From contig JAMJFZ010001816.1 in the NCBI GenBank assembly GCA_026225945.1, forward strand, positions 9,017,001 to 9,081,000: a stretch of 64,000 nt of DNA, given 5' to 3'. Both the position numbers and the translations under genes were made by a program. This DNA comes from Cricetomys ansorgei. Taxonomy: Eukaryota > Chordata > Mammalia > Rodentia > Nesomyidae. A model generated the notes under the pieces. It did no database searches, had not been told where the DNA came from, and worked only from the letters and a program-made list of their open reading frames with translations. Shown in pieces: positions 1 to 13,373 of the stretch (positions are counted from its first letter, which is position 1; each line of letters starts with the position of its first letter).

Positions 1-221
1 AGATACACTGAGACATAAATATTATAAAGAAACTAGTAAAATTATCATACTGAACGCTTTTACTTCCAATGTTCTTCAGCCTCCAAATGAGAACACGTAG
101 TACTTTATACTTAGACATTTAGATGTGATTTCAAAATTTCTAGAATGTAAAAATTAACAATTATTATAAAATAAATGTTAAGAGAATATACACATACTTT
201 ACTATTTGCTGGGATTTGTTC

Positions 222-373
222 TGTTTGGTTTTGTTTGTTTTGAGACAGGATTTCCTTATGTAACCTCAGCTGTCCTGGACCTAGCTCTGTAGACCAGGCT
301 GACCTAGAACTCACAGATCTGCCTGCCTCTGCCTCCTGCATGCTGGGATTTAAGGTGTGTGCCAACAGCACCC
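222..373 (-). mobile_element. B1 SINE
   Basis: 7SL-derived rodent SINE in reverse orientation. The T-rich stretch at 222-240 is the A-rich tail read backwards. The body has the reverse of the B1 landmarks: TTGAGACAGG at the tail side, CTGTAGACCAGGCTG in the middle and GCTGGGATTTAAGG near the head. It is diverged (AGCTGTCCTGGACCTAGCTC), so probably an older copy. Confidence 0.9.
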
Positions 374-3289
374 TTTTTTAAAAAAAATAATTTCCAAATA
401 TGCAAAACCTAACACAATAGTCCTGACAATATCAAATCCTTTAATTAAGTTTCTATAAAGTGACAGATACCATGATCTTTAGAATATAAACTTATTTGTA
501 CTGTGGAAAATTTTATACATGGATTCAGATAACATTTTGTGCAAATGAATATTACAGCTCTGAATAAGAGCAAAAGAGATGGATTTCACCAGTGGCTGTG
601 CTTGATCCATTTTTACTTAAAAACTGAAAATGGCCCTTTTAAGCAAACAATAACTTAGTAGGAGAACTTATTAACATTAAATTTTAGTAGAGAATCCCCT
701 AAGAAAATCCAGATGAGCTCAGTGAATGAACAATTGAAAGATATCATTACTGTGCAGTTTGAAAGTCAAAGTAATTTAATAGAGGCTTCCTCAATTAAAC
801 CAGATGTGGAGTCTCAGCTAATATACTTTATCTGCATGAGAGGGAAAAGGAACTCACTGAGCAAAGACAGTCCACTGAACTCACACGTGCTCACTAACAA
901 GGACCTATTTTTATAAACCTTCATTCATGCGCTGTTATGTAACTGTACATATATATTTAAATGTTCTATAAATATTTATACACACCTTGTGCTTATTTGA
1001 AATACATGTGGATACACATATATTCAGGAAAACATTTTATTTTAGAAGGAGATTTATTGTTTATAGGTAGGATTGTATAATCTACCTATATTTATTTACA
1101 AGTAACACAAATCAATTTATATAAAACATATTAATATTAGTTCAAAAATAATAAAATATATATTTATAAATAAAAAAGATATACATATATACATTTTGAG
1201 GCCGCATCATACTATCAAGCCCAATTTAGCCTAGAACTATCAATTTTTGTGTTTTGTGAAGCTATATAGCACAATGCCAGGGAAGGAGTAATATTTTTAC
1301 TGTACTGATATTTTATAAGCATTCGACTGTATTAAATTAGAATATATGTAATTCTTAATTTATTTTTTTGTATGAAGTATAATATAACGATTAGAAACCT
1401 GTACAATGATTTTTAAAATTACTTTTCATATGCGTTTTCTACCCTATTGGAAAGGTTGTGCTAAAATAAAACACTAAGAAAGAAATAAACATTTTTGCTA
1501 GAAATGAATAAAATTTAGACACTTCTAAAGCATCATGTTGAGAACAAAGATCTTAAAAGAGCAGCAGAAAGTTCATCTGTTTTCTGTATGAATGAGGAAA
1601 GAAACAGCAAAGAATTCAGGTCCATAAACACTAAGCCCGGAGTGCAAGCACTCATGTTTGTGTTGATTAAAATTATAATAAATGCTTTTAATGTTCAAAT
1701 GTTTTATAGAAAATAAAGATAAATTTAAAATATCTAGACAAGGTATTTCATGCATCAGAGTTAAAATAGGATTATTTCAATATGTTATGTTAATTTGAGT
1801 TCAAAAAGAGTTCAAAAGAAAATGATTTATGATTCTGAAAGAGTATTTGTCTCAAAAAGATTTTAAATAAGTTTTCCTAACCCAGGGAGCTGCTGTTGGT
1901 TAGATTAATGGTGAGTTTTTTGACACTGAGTAAGCAAGCAAGGTGGGCATTTACTTTTCTGGCTGACATTTTTAAAATGAGAGTACCTCATGGAAATATT
2001 GAAAAAGGACTGTTGAAACCATGGTGTAAACTAGTCTCATTCTTCTATGTGGTCTTTCTTATTACAAACACCTTATCTCTTATTGGTTTCCTCTATTTCA
2101 AAGTAGTATCAGTGTAAGTGATTTATTAATAAATATGTATAGTGCAACACAAACTAAGTCATTCATGTGTGTATGCATTCATTATACAATGATTAATATT
2201 TAATCTTGGCTTGAGTTTCTTAGATGATCTGAGATTATAGTCATGTAATTGGATTTAGCCACACAGAAAACCTTTTTAGGAAGACATTGCTCATAAGTAG
2301 ACATTTTTGTCCCACTTCACAATATGGGTTAGAGATTTTAAAATTAAAGAGAAAAAGATAAAATAATTTTCCTTGCTTATTAGTGCTATGAATACATCAG
2401 TAAAATAAATTTAGAAACAGATATCCAATTATGTATGGAATTTGACAAAATATACTACACACATGTAAAGAAATATATAAGAGAGACAGAATGGAGAGGG
2501 AGAGAGCAGAGAGAGGGAGAGGTTGAGAAAGGAAAATGACAACATATACATTCTTATAAAGAAGACCGGAATGCATTTGAGTGTGAACTTTATAAAATTA
2601 TCAAGTATTTCAGTGTATATTCAATTAACATTATTTGTATTGCTGTCAGAGCACCGCAGTCTTTCACAATAAAAAAACAACTGGCTTTGCAGTATGTATC
2701 TTTCATTCTATCTCAATTTCTCTTCCAGTTTCATTTTTTCCTCAAAAATACGTTCTAATACAGAACAAAGCAAATCAAATAAAATGAGGCTGTGGGGAAA
2801 TTTATTTTCAGTGTTCTTAGTAATACAGATTTCAGAGCTGACTGAATTCCCTCATACCCTCCAACATCATCCCTCATACATTTTAAAATAAATGACATAA
2901 AAATTCAAACCTTCTTGAAAGGCTTCAATGAATGATCTTGGAAGGGAGAACAGAAAGGTAGTTTAGGAAAAAGGAAGATTAATTTCCTATCATTTTGTCT
3001 ATATACTGAAAAGTATACACTCAATAGAGAAGCGTAAATGAACTTTATAATGATATAGACATATTTTCTTTCTAAAGTTTCAAAAATTACAATAAATAAA
3101 GCAATAAAGTATGATGAAGCTATTATAAAACAATTTTTTTGTTTAATTAATAATATTCAATTCCTTAATCCTTAAAGTAGTAAAAAATATAACTACAGAG
3201 CTCAGAATTTTGATAAACCCTGTCAAGTGCTACCTTTTTCAAATCTTTGCTTGTAATTCTACATATAATTCTATATGTAGCTATAATTC
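374..3289. other. AT-rich unique DNA, no gene seen
   Basis: No recognisable gene or recent transposon. The stretch 940-1200 is extremely TA-rich. Purine-rich (GA) simple sequence lies at 2481-2522. Short open frames here have no features of known proteins and no codon pattern unlike their AT-rich surroundings. Confidence 0.6.
2481..2522. repeat. GA-rich simple sequence
   Basis: Imperfect (GA)n/(GAGG)n purine tract, about 42 bp, with interruptions CAGAATGG and GCAG. Seen directly. Confidence 0.85.
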
Positions 3290-3600
3290 AGCTATAATTC
3301 TACATGTATGCATGTGCCTTTGTCTGCATGAATGTGGACAAATGCGTGTGTGGATACATGTGAAGTTCAGAGGACAACTTCATCTAATCCTCAGCTTTTA
3401 CCTTAAGACGGGTATCTTGTGTCTATCAGATTAGTTGGCCCTAAAGTTTCCAGGAATACTCTGGTATCCATTTGGATTAAATGGCATTACAGTTCCTGGC
3501 TTTTCCTGAGTTCCAGGGATCCAAACTCAAGGTCTTATACAGAATTATTTTATCCATCAAACCATACCCTAAGCTTAGAGCTGACTTTCTCCAACTCAAT
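3290..3600 (-). mobile_element. old B4-type SINE (fragment)
   Basis: Reads as a decayed reverse-strand rodent SINE. It opens with TG/CA-rich sequence (ATGTATGCATGTG), then AGTTCAGAGGACAACTTCAT, which matches the GTCAGAGGACAACTT segment typical of B4-type elements. Further right comes AGTTCCAGGGATCCAAACTC, the counterpart of the gggatcgaactc box. Strongly diverged; the family name is from memory of consensus features. Confidence 0.55.
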
Positions 3601-4414
3601 TTATTTAGTGTTACTATGTTGACTTCAAGTCCAGTGGAAAAATATTAAAGCTAGTGATAGGAAATCCAGAACGAAGATTTGAAAATAAACAAACAGAAAA
3701 AACTCTATGAGGAAAATCCTGTAGATATCCAATAATCATAAAACTTTTCTTCATTATCTAGGTTCAAAACAGACCAAAATGCCTCAAAATTTTAACAAGA
3801 CAAGTCAAAATTTACTAAGGGAAAAGAACAGACAGACATGTAAATATTCTGCATTGATAGTCATAAAAAGTGTATCATTAAACAAGCCACATATATCTGT
3901 TTGTATTATACATTTTTGCAAGTTTTACAAATCAACAAGAAAAAGAGAAATGCAAGCCACAAAATAATTGATAGTTGTATGTTGCATCAAATGTAGGTTA
4001 AGGTCCAAATTATTCACAAAACTTGATTACAATCATTTGTCATCTGTATTCATTTATAGTTGGTACCATTCACTTTTGTGTATTTATAAGATCATTATTT
4101 TCTCCAAATATGCTAATGTTCCCATTGCAGTTTACTCATTAATTCATTTACATATTCAATTATTCATTCAACAAATATTACTTTGGCACCTAGGGGAACC
4201 ACAACAAAACTCAATCTCTTCTCTTAGTATGCATGTTTTCATATAAGACAAATAGAAGCAAGAAACAAATATATGACAAAATGCCTGACAATGAAAGTGT
4301 TTAGCAACACTTATCACTGGTAACATTCATGGTACTATTTTGGTCAATAAATAAAATTGATAATATGATGGGCAGATTATGTCAGGAGGACATGTTGAGG
4401 AGGTGTGTCGTGAG
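3601..4414. other. unique AT-rich DNA, no gene seen
   Basis: No repeats or genes recognised. A 92-codon frame at 3968-4246 is rich in Ile, Tyr and Phe, as expected of random AT-rich sequence. It resembles no known family. Confidence 0.6.
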
Positions 4415-4421
4415 GATTGAG

Positions 4422-4613
4422 GACTCCACTGGGCTGTGAGGGTGCACACTTTTAATTCTAGTCCTTGGTAGGCAGAGGCAGGAGGATTTCTGTGAGTTCG
4501 AGGCCAGCCTGGTCTACAGAGTGTGTTCCAGGACAGCCAGAGTTACAACAGAGAAATACTGCCTTGTAAAAACAAAACAACAACAACAAAAATAGAAACA
4601 AAAAACAAAAAAT
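4422..4613 (+). mobile_element. B1 SINE with A-rich tail
   Basis: Forward B1: GGTGCACACTTTTAATTC head, GAGGCAGGAGGATTTCTGTG, CCAGCCTGGTCTACAGAG, then the lineage variant AGTTACAACAGAGAAA and a tail of A-rich (CAA)n from about 4568. A 7-bp repeat GATTGAG at 4415-4421 and 4614-4620 is a plausible target-site duplication. Confidence 0.92.
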
Positions 4614-4620
4614 GATTGAG

Positions 4621-5459
4621 TTCTCAATTAGTTGCTGTTTTTGAGGAATTATACGAATTTGTGAAAATTTGCTACTAGAAGATCACGGAAAACAGCTGTT
4701 AAGTGTAATTTTAACTTTCATCTTGCACTTGAATGAACTCTTTAGAAGCACATTTATTTCATCCAAAATGCTTTTGAAACTAATGTGAATTAATGTCTTT
4801 AATTACTATTTAAGTTGATTTTCAATCTGATTCACATGGAACAAAGAAAATAATTAGTATAATTTGAAAAATTTGTGGTTCATTGATTTTAATTTGATTT
4901 TTAATTTTGAAGGCTATATTCCATTACTATTAACACTTAAAGACATTGTGGATGGTCAATCATTTAATATTTTGTGGTATAAATAATTTATTATTGCTCC
5001 AAAAGTAATGAAAACTGTAGTTTACAGTAGAAATAATGACACAAAGACTAACTTACAGTCCTCTGAGCATGAGAGGTAAATACTCCTGTGAGTTTGATAA
5101 CTCATGGACTTCTATAAGATTGTACTTGACATATGATGGCAATCAAAATTTGAGAATGCATTTTTTAAGACCAGTAAAGTAGGGTACTTTTCTCATAGTT
5201 TCATACCCATCACCATTCTTAACTTATGGGAATATTTTGTACTGTATCACCTATTATAAATTACTAATAAAGATACCATAGTAGCCAACCATATTGGTGT
5301 ACAAATAGGAAATCATGAGTTAGTTATTTCCATTTTATTTCCATTTTAACACTGTAACAATCAGGTGGCTGCTATGCTGAGACTGATGATCCCAAGCCAT
5401 AGGAGTCAGTGTTTAGCAGACATCAACTGATAAAAAATACTTTAAAAAATAAGCTGTGA
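4621..5459. other. unique AT-rich DNA, no gene seen
   Basis: No recognisable repeats, RNA genes or coding sequence. Confidence 0.6.
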
Positions 5460-5490
5460 TAGAGAGAGAGAGAGGGGGGGGAGAGAGAGA
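5460..5490. repeat. (GA)n / poly-G microsatellite
   Basis: Uninterrupted (GA)n, a run of eight G, then (GA)n again. Seen directly. Confidence 0.95.
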
Positions 5491-7154
5491 CAGGGCACAC
5501 AATGGAAGTTTCAGAGGAGTACCCTCCCAGCACACACAGGGGCAATGGGTTCCTCTTATAGCACTCAATAGAAATGATTTGGACTCATATCCTGGACCAC
5601 TGATGTGGAGTCCCATATGAATACAAAGAGGCAGGCATACATATATAGTTAGCTAGTAAAGTTTTAACACCATTATCCTGCCTGCTATGAGAAACCTTTA
5701 GAAATGTTCTGTCTAGGGTACATGTCACCAGCTCAGGCACAAAGCAGTCAGGGGTTGGGAGAAAGCAGGGGATATTTATTTATACTTTTGCTCTTTTTGC
5801 TCTAAAGTACACAAAATGTGAAGATTTATTTTCATCCTAATTTGGCAAAGCTATTATGCATATATAAAATATTAAAAATTTTAAATATTATACCAAAATA
5901 ATGAACCTTAAAATCAGATGTGGTTGCTCTCAATTATTTAAAAAAAAATATCATTCTTCTGGTCAAAAGATAGTGTTACCCATTATCTACCTCCATCAAT
6001 CTGCTGCTTTAAGGAACTTCAAAAGAAATTAGGAAACAGAAATTGGTCAAACAATATGTATTATACACAGTTTTGCCAACACTGAGAGAAGAATTTCTTC
6101 AATCCTCTCTGGATTCAGTCCTCAATCCTTTCCTACAGTAATGCTGCAATTTATGAAAAGATGATTCAAAAGCCAGTGAATAAATAGAATGGTCCCTTAG
6201 CTGGGACACTAGCTGTCAGAACTTCGGACACTCTTCCAGGAAGGCAAGTTCATTATCTGGCACCAAGGCCTCTGCCTACTCATTCTCATAGCATGGGACT
6301 CCTGGGAAAAGTTCAGTTCTTTAGCAATCAGCGTTAGGTTTCTGCATAAATAGTACATTTTTTTCCGGGAATTCAACATGCTCACGTTCAGTAATCACAA
6401 ACCATTATTTGCATAACCCATTCAACTAATTGACATCAGACTCTGTCACATGTAAAGGGAGTTCACATCAAGGTATACTGTCAGGGCACCACCTTCTCAC
6501 CACCCCTTTCCCTGCCTTCCCCTTGGAGATCAGATAGTCTTACTTCAGGCTTGAACTGTGATATTGAGACTCCCATTTCTGGCACTTGGTCACTGATTTC
6601 CTTTCTTCAAAGCCTTAACCATGCTATTTGTCTCTGATACTGGGTCCTGAACTCTCCTTAGAATTCCAATGTTGCTGTCTGTCTGTCTATTCATGGCAGT
6701 ACATAAAATCTTTTGGCTTCAAGGAACAGTATCTGTCCCAGTGTCCTCTCTCATATGCAATATATTTCAAGAACTGGGAAGAATTTGAGATTACCTTAAG
6801 CTTGAGTAAGCTACATAGACTTCTTTTTGATTTGAGGCCCCAAACCTCCTTGATCTTGGGTCATTTACTTTAGAATCTTGCAAATTAAAATTTTTCCCAG
6901 GTTGTTCTGGAATGTAAGTAGTGTTCATTTTTACTCTTTACTCTCTCGGGAACTTGGGTGAGATCCCTCTGAAATGTGACAACTGAGGAAGACTGAACCT
7001 CTCCCACTTTCTGTAAAAAGGACATTTTGGTTAATAAACTAACCCAAATCATCACACACAGACTGACCAATAATGACAGTGTACAACCTCCTCTGATATC
7101 CTTCTCAGAAGAAGAACACTTGTTTTCTTGTGAGTGAGAGTGAAAAGTAGCATT
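5491..7154. other. unique DNA, no gene seen
   Basis: Part of this interval, 6200-6870, is slightly richer in GC and pyrimidine than its surroundings. It contains an 81-codon frame (6628-6873) without any motif I recognise. No repeat family was identified. Confidence 0.5.
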
Positions 7155-7700
7155 GTTGTTATTAAAACAATATGGAAGTCATCAAAAAGTCAAAAGTAGG
7201 AGTAGTGTATGATCTACCAATTCAGCCCCTGGATATATTTCCAAATGGCAGGAAACCAGTATGTTTAAGAAAGGCATATCATCCTACACTCACTGATAGT
7301 ATTAGTAAGAAAAAGGAATTCACCTGAGTACTCAAGTGTGAATGAGTAAAGAAAACTCGGTACATATGCAAAAGGGAAAGACCAACATATTTAGCCTTAA
7401 AGACCAAGCTAAAGCACCACTGCTGTTTTCAACAACCCAAGAAATACTATGTTCAGGTAAGTAAACCAGCAACTAAAGGAAAGTTATTGCATGATGCAAC
7501 TTCTATTGGAATCTAAAAGGACTCACAGAAACACAGAGTTAGGTGACTACTACCATGGGGGAAGAGTGCGTGAAGGTATGGGAGATACTGTTCAAAGGAC
7601 ACAAATGACAGTAACTATATCAATATTAGAAATTATATACCTGAAGGTTACTGACAGCGTTTTATCCCAAAATGGTATATAATATGTTAAATAGTTTGAT
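7155..7700 (+). mobile_element. old L1 (LINE-1) 3' end
   Basis: Matches the ORF2 C-terminal and 3' region of ancient mammalian L1 in order: ATGGAAGTCATCAAAAAGTC, then TATGATCTACCAATTCAGCC, GGATATATTTCCAAATGGCA, CACTGCTGTTTTCAACAACC, GGAATCTAAAAGGACTCA and ATACCTGAAGGTTACTGACA. Many substitutions and internal deletions; no open frame remains. Confidence 0.75.
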
Positions 7701-10234
7701 TTAATCACTCCAAGATATACATTAACAAGTAGAACTCACAGAATGTTATTAGTTTATACTGAGCTCCTGTATTAGATTCAATAGACCAAAAGACCACTGA
7801 AAGAATAGGCCACCATGCTGAAATTTAGTTGTTTATTCTTCAATTTTGAACAAATCAGAAGAGAGCTAGAATATAACCACACCACCTAAGGGTGTGCATA
7901 GTGAGCTATGCTTTGTTTCAGTGCTCATTGGAAAGGTGATCTAAGATAACCAGTCCATTTTTTACCTGTTTCTTCTGTCATCAGCCCTTTCTTGCTCATA
8001 TAGTCAATTTTCCCTGTACAACCTGGCAGAACACTCATTCTAATCTCTGCAAGGACACATTGATCAACTCTGGAATCATAGAGGAGAATTCACTTTCTCA
8101 AGTACATTTGATGTAAGTTTGTAACATATATGTATTTGTCCTGTAAGTAACACATTTATATCCATGTATATATGTATATATATGTTGTGGTACATTTGAA
8201 CTTATTCTCAAATATTGTAAAGCTACATGCACTTCTGTTCAGTAATAAGAATTATGAACAGTTGCTGTGTCAGAGAGCCAGAGACACTGCCAGAAGATCA
8301 CCTTCCTTAGCTGATGGAACCAACTTCCGAGGTGTGGATTCTGGAATGCTGAAAGCATGCTAGTTTGAAGCACCAGCAATTATCTACCCAATGGCCACTG
8401 AATGGAGCATTTGTTGTTGTAACGCTGATGCTGACCACTGAGATATTTGTGTTGAAAGCATCTGATTGTATTAATGCTAATGGAGGAATTTTATGGGGTG
8501 CTCCCTCAGTCTAAGCACTGGTCAAGGAAGACCTTGGCAGGGAACTTGACTGGCCTTTAAGACAGCATCATGTCACCCAGCTGAAGTTTAGGTTTGTTGC
8601 ACTGTGGAATTCTATTTACTAATCATTAAGATCTTTGCATTTGTGGGGGTGCTTCCTCTCAATAAAATACCTGAACACTGCATCCTCCAGGTCAGAGCCA
8701 TGAGAGACTGAGGTTGATCAGTCAGCCTCATGAGGTGAGATCCTCACCTTTTAGATTAGGTTTTAGATTTGGGAGAACTCCTTGTTCTTTACTGAAACCA
8801 TTGTAGATATTAATATTTAATTCTACATATATACACATACATATACATAATTATGCATGTCAAAAGATCATGATTTATATAATAAATAATCAAGAGAAGA
8901 ACTCCTTTGCATTTTGTGGAAACAGAATTGAGTTCAGTCTTTTGTGTTGTAACTAGATTGACAGTTATTGTAATAGTCTTTAGTATTTTTGTAGTAAATA
9001 ATTGTACTTCGAGTTACTTTTCTTAGATAGTACATGCATCTTTACCATATTCTTCAGGATCTCATTTTCTTTGTGTCGTTAACCAGAGATTTCTCCTTGA
9101 CTATGAAGTTATAAAATATCTCAAAATTTCATTCTTGAAACAGGGGGACAAAAATCAAAACCACAATCACATCTACTACAAAACCGCAAACACATTCTTT
9201 CGTAAACAGAGCATCATGACTACCTTCAGTTTAAGGGAATTCAGCACATGTATACCACTGACTAGAGTGATCAATAGTAACTGCATTTGATATTCCTGCA
9301 TCAGAGCAATTTATTATCTAATGTAGTCATTGTATAAACAAACACATTGTCATAAAATAACACTGACAAATAATTAGGTGGATGAAAATATATTCAGTGG
9401 ATAAAAATGTTATTCATTTTTCACTTAAAATGTCATTGCTGGCAGATCATCATTTTCTTAATAAAACCACAGAGGTATTAGCTGTTATGTTTATCATCAC
9501 ATGATTAATTGCTGAGGAAATGTTTTGTGAAAAGTTATTTTTAGGACAACACATAAATCTCCTTAACTTTATAACTGGGAAGACTTTTCAGGAAAAATAT
9601 TTAATGTTTCCCATTACAGAAAATGAAAGTAGCTATCATACCATAACTTTCCACATACTAAACATGGTCAGTTATAAATATATGAAACCTGTTTCTGGAA
9701 CTATGAATAATGATCAACATATAAGAAGAAAAACCTACTGCAATACAGTAACTAGAAAATCAAACTGAAATATTGTATTTATGAACTTATGCAATATCAT
9801 TGGGAAAACAAAATGAAGTGACAGAAGAAAGCAAGAAATGGCCACTGTAGCCCTGATAGTATCTTCAATAACTTCAGAATAGAAATGTGCATTGGTTTTA
9901 TTTAATCAACAAGAAGAGGAAATCAGACCTTGGGCAAGCTTATGCAGAACACTGAGGCCTCAAAATACAGGTCCTTTACTCAAGGACTGATTGAATAAAC
10001 AAACAAACCTAGTGAGAAAAGACATGGAAATGCTCATTTTTGCTTGGTATAAGTTGAACATATACAGATAATAGCCCTTAAATGGTCAAAATAAACAGAT
10101 AAAAGTCATTCCAAAAGAGTCACTTTAAGTCAATGATAATTGTCATTTCCACAAATATTGTACTACTGTTTGTATGAGTTTCTCGTTAGTTTCACAATAC
10201 ATGAAACAATTTAAAATGAGGGAAGACATCATTG
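7701..10234. other. unique DNA; possible decayed retroelement at 8200-8760
   Basis: Mostly AT-rich unique sequence. The part 8230-8760 is GC-richer, lacks obvious SINE or L1 motifs, and contains CTCAATAAAATACCTG (AATAAA) near 8658. It could be an eroded LTR or a processed pseudogene 3' end, but I cannot assign it. Confidence 0.45.
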
Positions 10235-10565
10235 TATAAGTCCATGGTTGTCTTGGTACACTGTTTATGTGGTGGCATTATGTTTATCATTATGATGATG
10301 GGCATGCCAGAGCTGGGAACCTAATCCCTTGCTGGTAAGGAAAGAAAGAGGCAAAAGAAACAACCAGGGAAAACACACTTTTCAAAGTCCTGAAACCAGT
10401 GACCCACTTCTGCCAACCAATTCCTGCTTCCCAAGAGCACCTTTAAATTGTGAATCGGTCAGTGGATTAGCTCCATGGTCTAGTGGTTGACCTAATAAGC
10501 AACACATGAACCTCTGGGAACTTTTCACATCCAAATCCTGGCATTGATCGTAACTGCCCCAAATA
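10235..10565 (+). repeat. rodent interspersed repeat, family not named
   Basis: Contains the ordered landmarks of a common rodent repeat that ends in ACATGAACCTCTGGGAAC and TTTTCACATCCAAATCC (the acatgagcctgtgggggaca...ttcaaacca end). Other landmarks are AGTGACCCACTTCTGCCAAC and AAATTGTGAATCGGTCAGTG. Related copies are at 44772-45140 and 55355-55660, and in reverse at 26790-27050. I recall the pattern but not a reliable Repbase name. Confidence 0.55.
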
Positions 10566-12064
10566 CCGTATTATAACAACAAAATTTAAGAGCTTCATAT
10601 TCTGTACAATACGTGAACAATATAATTTATAGCTAAGTACACAGTTGAAAATGGGAAAATATTATGAATGGAAGTTGAGAATGTTTCTTAGAGTTATATT
10701 GACCTTGTTGTATAATTTTAAAAATATATTTTATTTAGGGAAGATATAGTCAATGCAAACTCTTCAAACATTATTATTTGGTATGTAGTTTAATTATATT
10801 TAAATATCTCAAAATAAATTAAATCTTAACAAACACTTATTTAGTTCTTTCATGTTTTATGTTTCATGTAATTCCAGTTTACTTAATAAAGTCACTTTCT
10901 TTCACTGTTAAATGCACATGAGTCTAATGTGAAAAGCATTTTCATGTTTAAGGAAAATAACATGGGCATATTTCCCCATCGACTTTCTAGGCTTCTATAT
11001 TCAATCATTTCTTTTATAAGATTATAATTCAATAGTAATAAATTTGTTTTTTTCCCTTGTGAAAATAAACATTAACAAAGATATGATGATAAACTTCAGT
11101 TAGATTTTTTATGAAACTTCTTATAATAATTTACTTAAGTCATTTCATTTCTCAAGAGTTTTTTTTAATATGAATGTGGTGAAATGTATTTCACAGAAAA
11201 ACCTAGCTCTATATTTCTAGAGTAAACATGATATGTCTTGACATGGTAGCTCTCTTTCATCTTATTTCTAAAGGAACTGAAAAGACACTAATGGGCTTGT
11301 CCCATGCTCCCTCTTACCATATCCATATATTTTTAAAGATTTCCTTTTTATTGCAAATTCTGTTTGAAAATATGTGAAAAGATTTTGGCATTACCCAAAA
11401 CAGTGTTACATTTTAAAACAAATATGAGACTATTTATTCACGAACTGAAAAGGGGCATACCTGTGTAAAAAAAAAATCAAATGTTATACAAAATGCTTAA
11501 ATATAAATTTTTCTTTTTAAAAAAAAGGGCAATTTTGTACATTATTGATTTTGAATATATGCCCCTCGTTTTTCAAAACAACAAAGGGACATTTTAGGTT
11601 AATGTTTTATTAGATGTTCATCATTGTAATTACATATAACTAAGTGGAAGATGAATGGTATCCTTAAGTACGCAGTCATTAATACTAATCTCGAGGGTAA
11701 ATAGCATCATTTATTTGCATGGACCAGGGTGTTGACATAAGATGTTGAAAAGCCTTGTTATTTTGTCAGTGCATAAAAGTACATTCATAGTGGGCCTGTG
11801 AACCATCCTCTGTGAAGACCAACCATAAGTTAGCCCTGTTGCATGGCTGTGTGAAGAGCAGAAATGCAATGATGTGTGCAGCATGTGGATTTACTGACCA
11901 GTTTGTAAATTAAAAGAAAGTCTGTTGATGAGTCCTTTGGAAGAAATTCCATGTGTTTCTTGAGGTACATAAGAAAACTAAATGGGCTTGTCTTCCCTAT
12001 GACGGTCTGGTAGTAATACCACATTTCCCTTCAACTCTATTTGCACATTGGAAACATTTTTATC
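10566..12064. other. AT-rich unique DNA, no gene seen
   Basis: No gene or transposon recognised. The 11680-12040 part is less AT-rich and repeat-free, but its open frames show no known domain. Confidence 0.55.
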
Positions 12065-12118
12065 TCCCATGTGAGGTTAAAGTCCCATGTGAGGTTAAAA
12101 TCCCATGTAAGGTTAAAG
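12065..12118. repeat. 18-bp minisatellite, three units
   Basis: Three head-to-tail 18-bp units at 12065, 12083 and 12101, based on TCCCATGTGAGGTTAAAG. The second and third units each differ by one base. The array is a multiple of 3, so it keeps frames open on both strands and accounts for the repeated peptides in the short frames overlapping it. Confidence 0.95.
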
Positions 12119-13326
12119 CACAGTTGCCTTTCTGTGTATGTGGGGGATTGAGTTGAAGCCCCCCAACCCCGCATTCGATAGCTGAATCTGTGGAAATTCA
12201 CTTTCTTTTGTAAAAATTGCCGTAGGATATTCATATAACCCATGTATATCCTCCTATACAGTTTAAATCAACAGTAGATTATTAACAATGCTTCAGATAG
12301 TGCAAACACTGCACATAGAGGCATTTCTCTATTATTTAGGGAATCATAAGAGAAAAATCTGTTCATGTACAGAAGGATATAATTTTTTGTCCTAAAATCT
12401 TTAGTTGTGTATGGTTGAATTTATAGATGTAAGACCCAAGAGTAGAGGCAGTCATTAACAAAGGAAATATTTGGGGGATAGTATAGAAGTATAAATGCCA
12501 TATTCTGGTTGTCAAGAGAACAATTTAGGCTATTACTGCCTCGAAAATTCATCTGAAAGCTCAACTCACAGTACTTTACTCTTTGTTTGCTTTGTTTTTA
12601 TCCTTTTACTTGTAATTCTATGGCCTCAAAGTTTCCTTTTCCTTAATTTTTATGACTTCTCTAAACATTTGCTTTCATTTTTGAGAATGAAAGAATGCTA
12701 TGTAAGTCAGCCATTGCTTTTATGTACATTGTCTGTATATATATTTGAAATATGTGTATAAATTTAGGTTTGCTTTCCTTTTCTTATCACCTATTTCTAA
12801 CAGAGATCTGTTCTAAGAGCCATGGGAATTATTTATAAGGGTTGTTTTACCTTTTGCGTCATAGCTTAGAGATACCTGATAGTGGCTCTGAGACTATGAT
12901 CATTCAGCAAAAGCCAAAACTCCTCTGAAAATAACCAAATTTTCAACTTTCTAGCATTGTGCATGTGTTATTTTCCCTTTTGGATATTCTTATCTTTGAA
13001 CAAACATAAAAATTGCATTTCTGCACCAAATGGACGCAGGGAATAACCACAGAGAACAAAAGGTGAAAAACTAACCAATAGGTCTTAGAACATAGAAATA
13101 GAGAGTCAAAGGTTTAAAATCAGTTTAGAAAGAAAGAAGGATAGAAGAAAGGATGAGAATAAATAGAGAAGAAAGATATTTATACATTATGGTTTCTTTA
13201 GCAATAGAATGCTAAAGTCCCATGTATTAACAAATTCAGATTAAGAAGTACAGGGGGCTGAAAAAATGTTCATGTTCTTAAATGATAGGATCTCTCATAT
13301 AAACTTTTACAAAATAGGTATATAAA

Positions 13327-13328
<2 letters not shown>
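12119..13328. other. unique DNA, no gene seen
   Basis: No gene or repeat family recognised. A purine-rich tract (AGAAAGAAAGAAGG and neighbours) lies at about 13127-13175. Confidence 0.55.

Positions 13329-13368
<40 letters not shown>
13329..13368. repeat. (CA)n microsatellite, 20 units
   Basis: Perfect (CA) repeat of 40 bp. Seen directly. Confidence 0.98.

Positions 13369-13373
<5 letters not shown>

Noticed and set aside
7452..7462. CAGGTAAGT juxtaposed splice signals
   Set aside because: No pyrimidine tract precedes it and it lies inside a decayed L1.
10465..10500. TAGCTCCATGGTCTAGTGGTTGA looked like a tRNA A-box region
   Set aside because: No matching B box, no acceptor stem or anticodon arm could be folded. 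The context is the interspersed repeat at 10235-10565.
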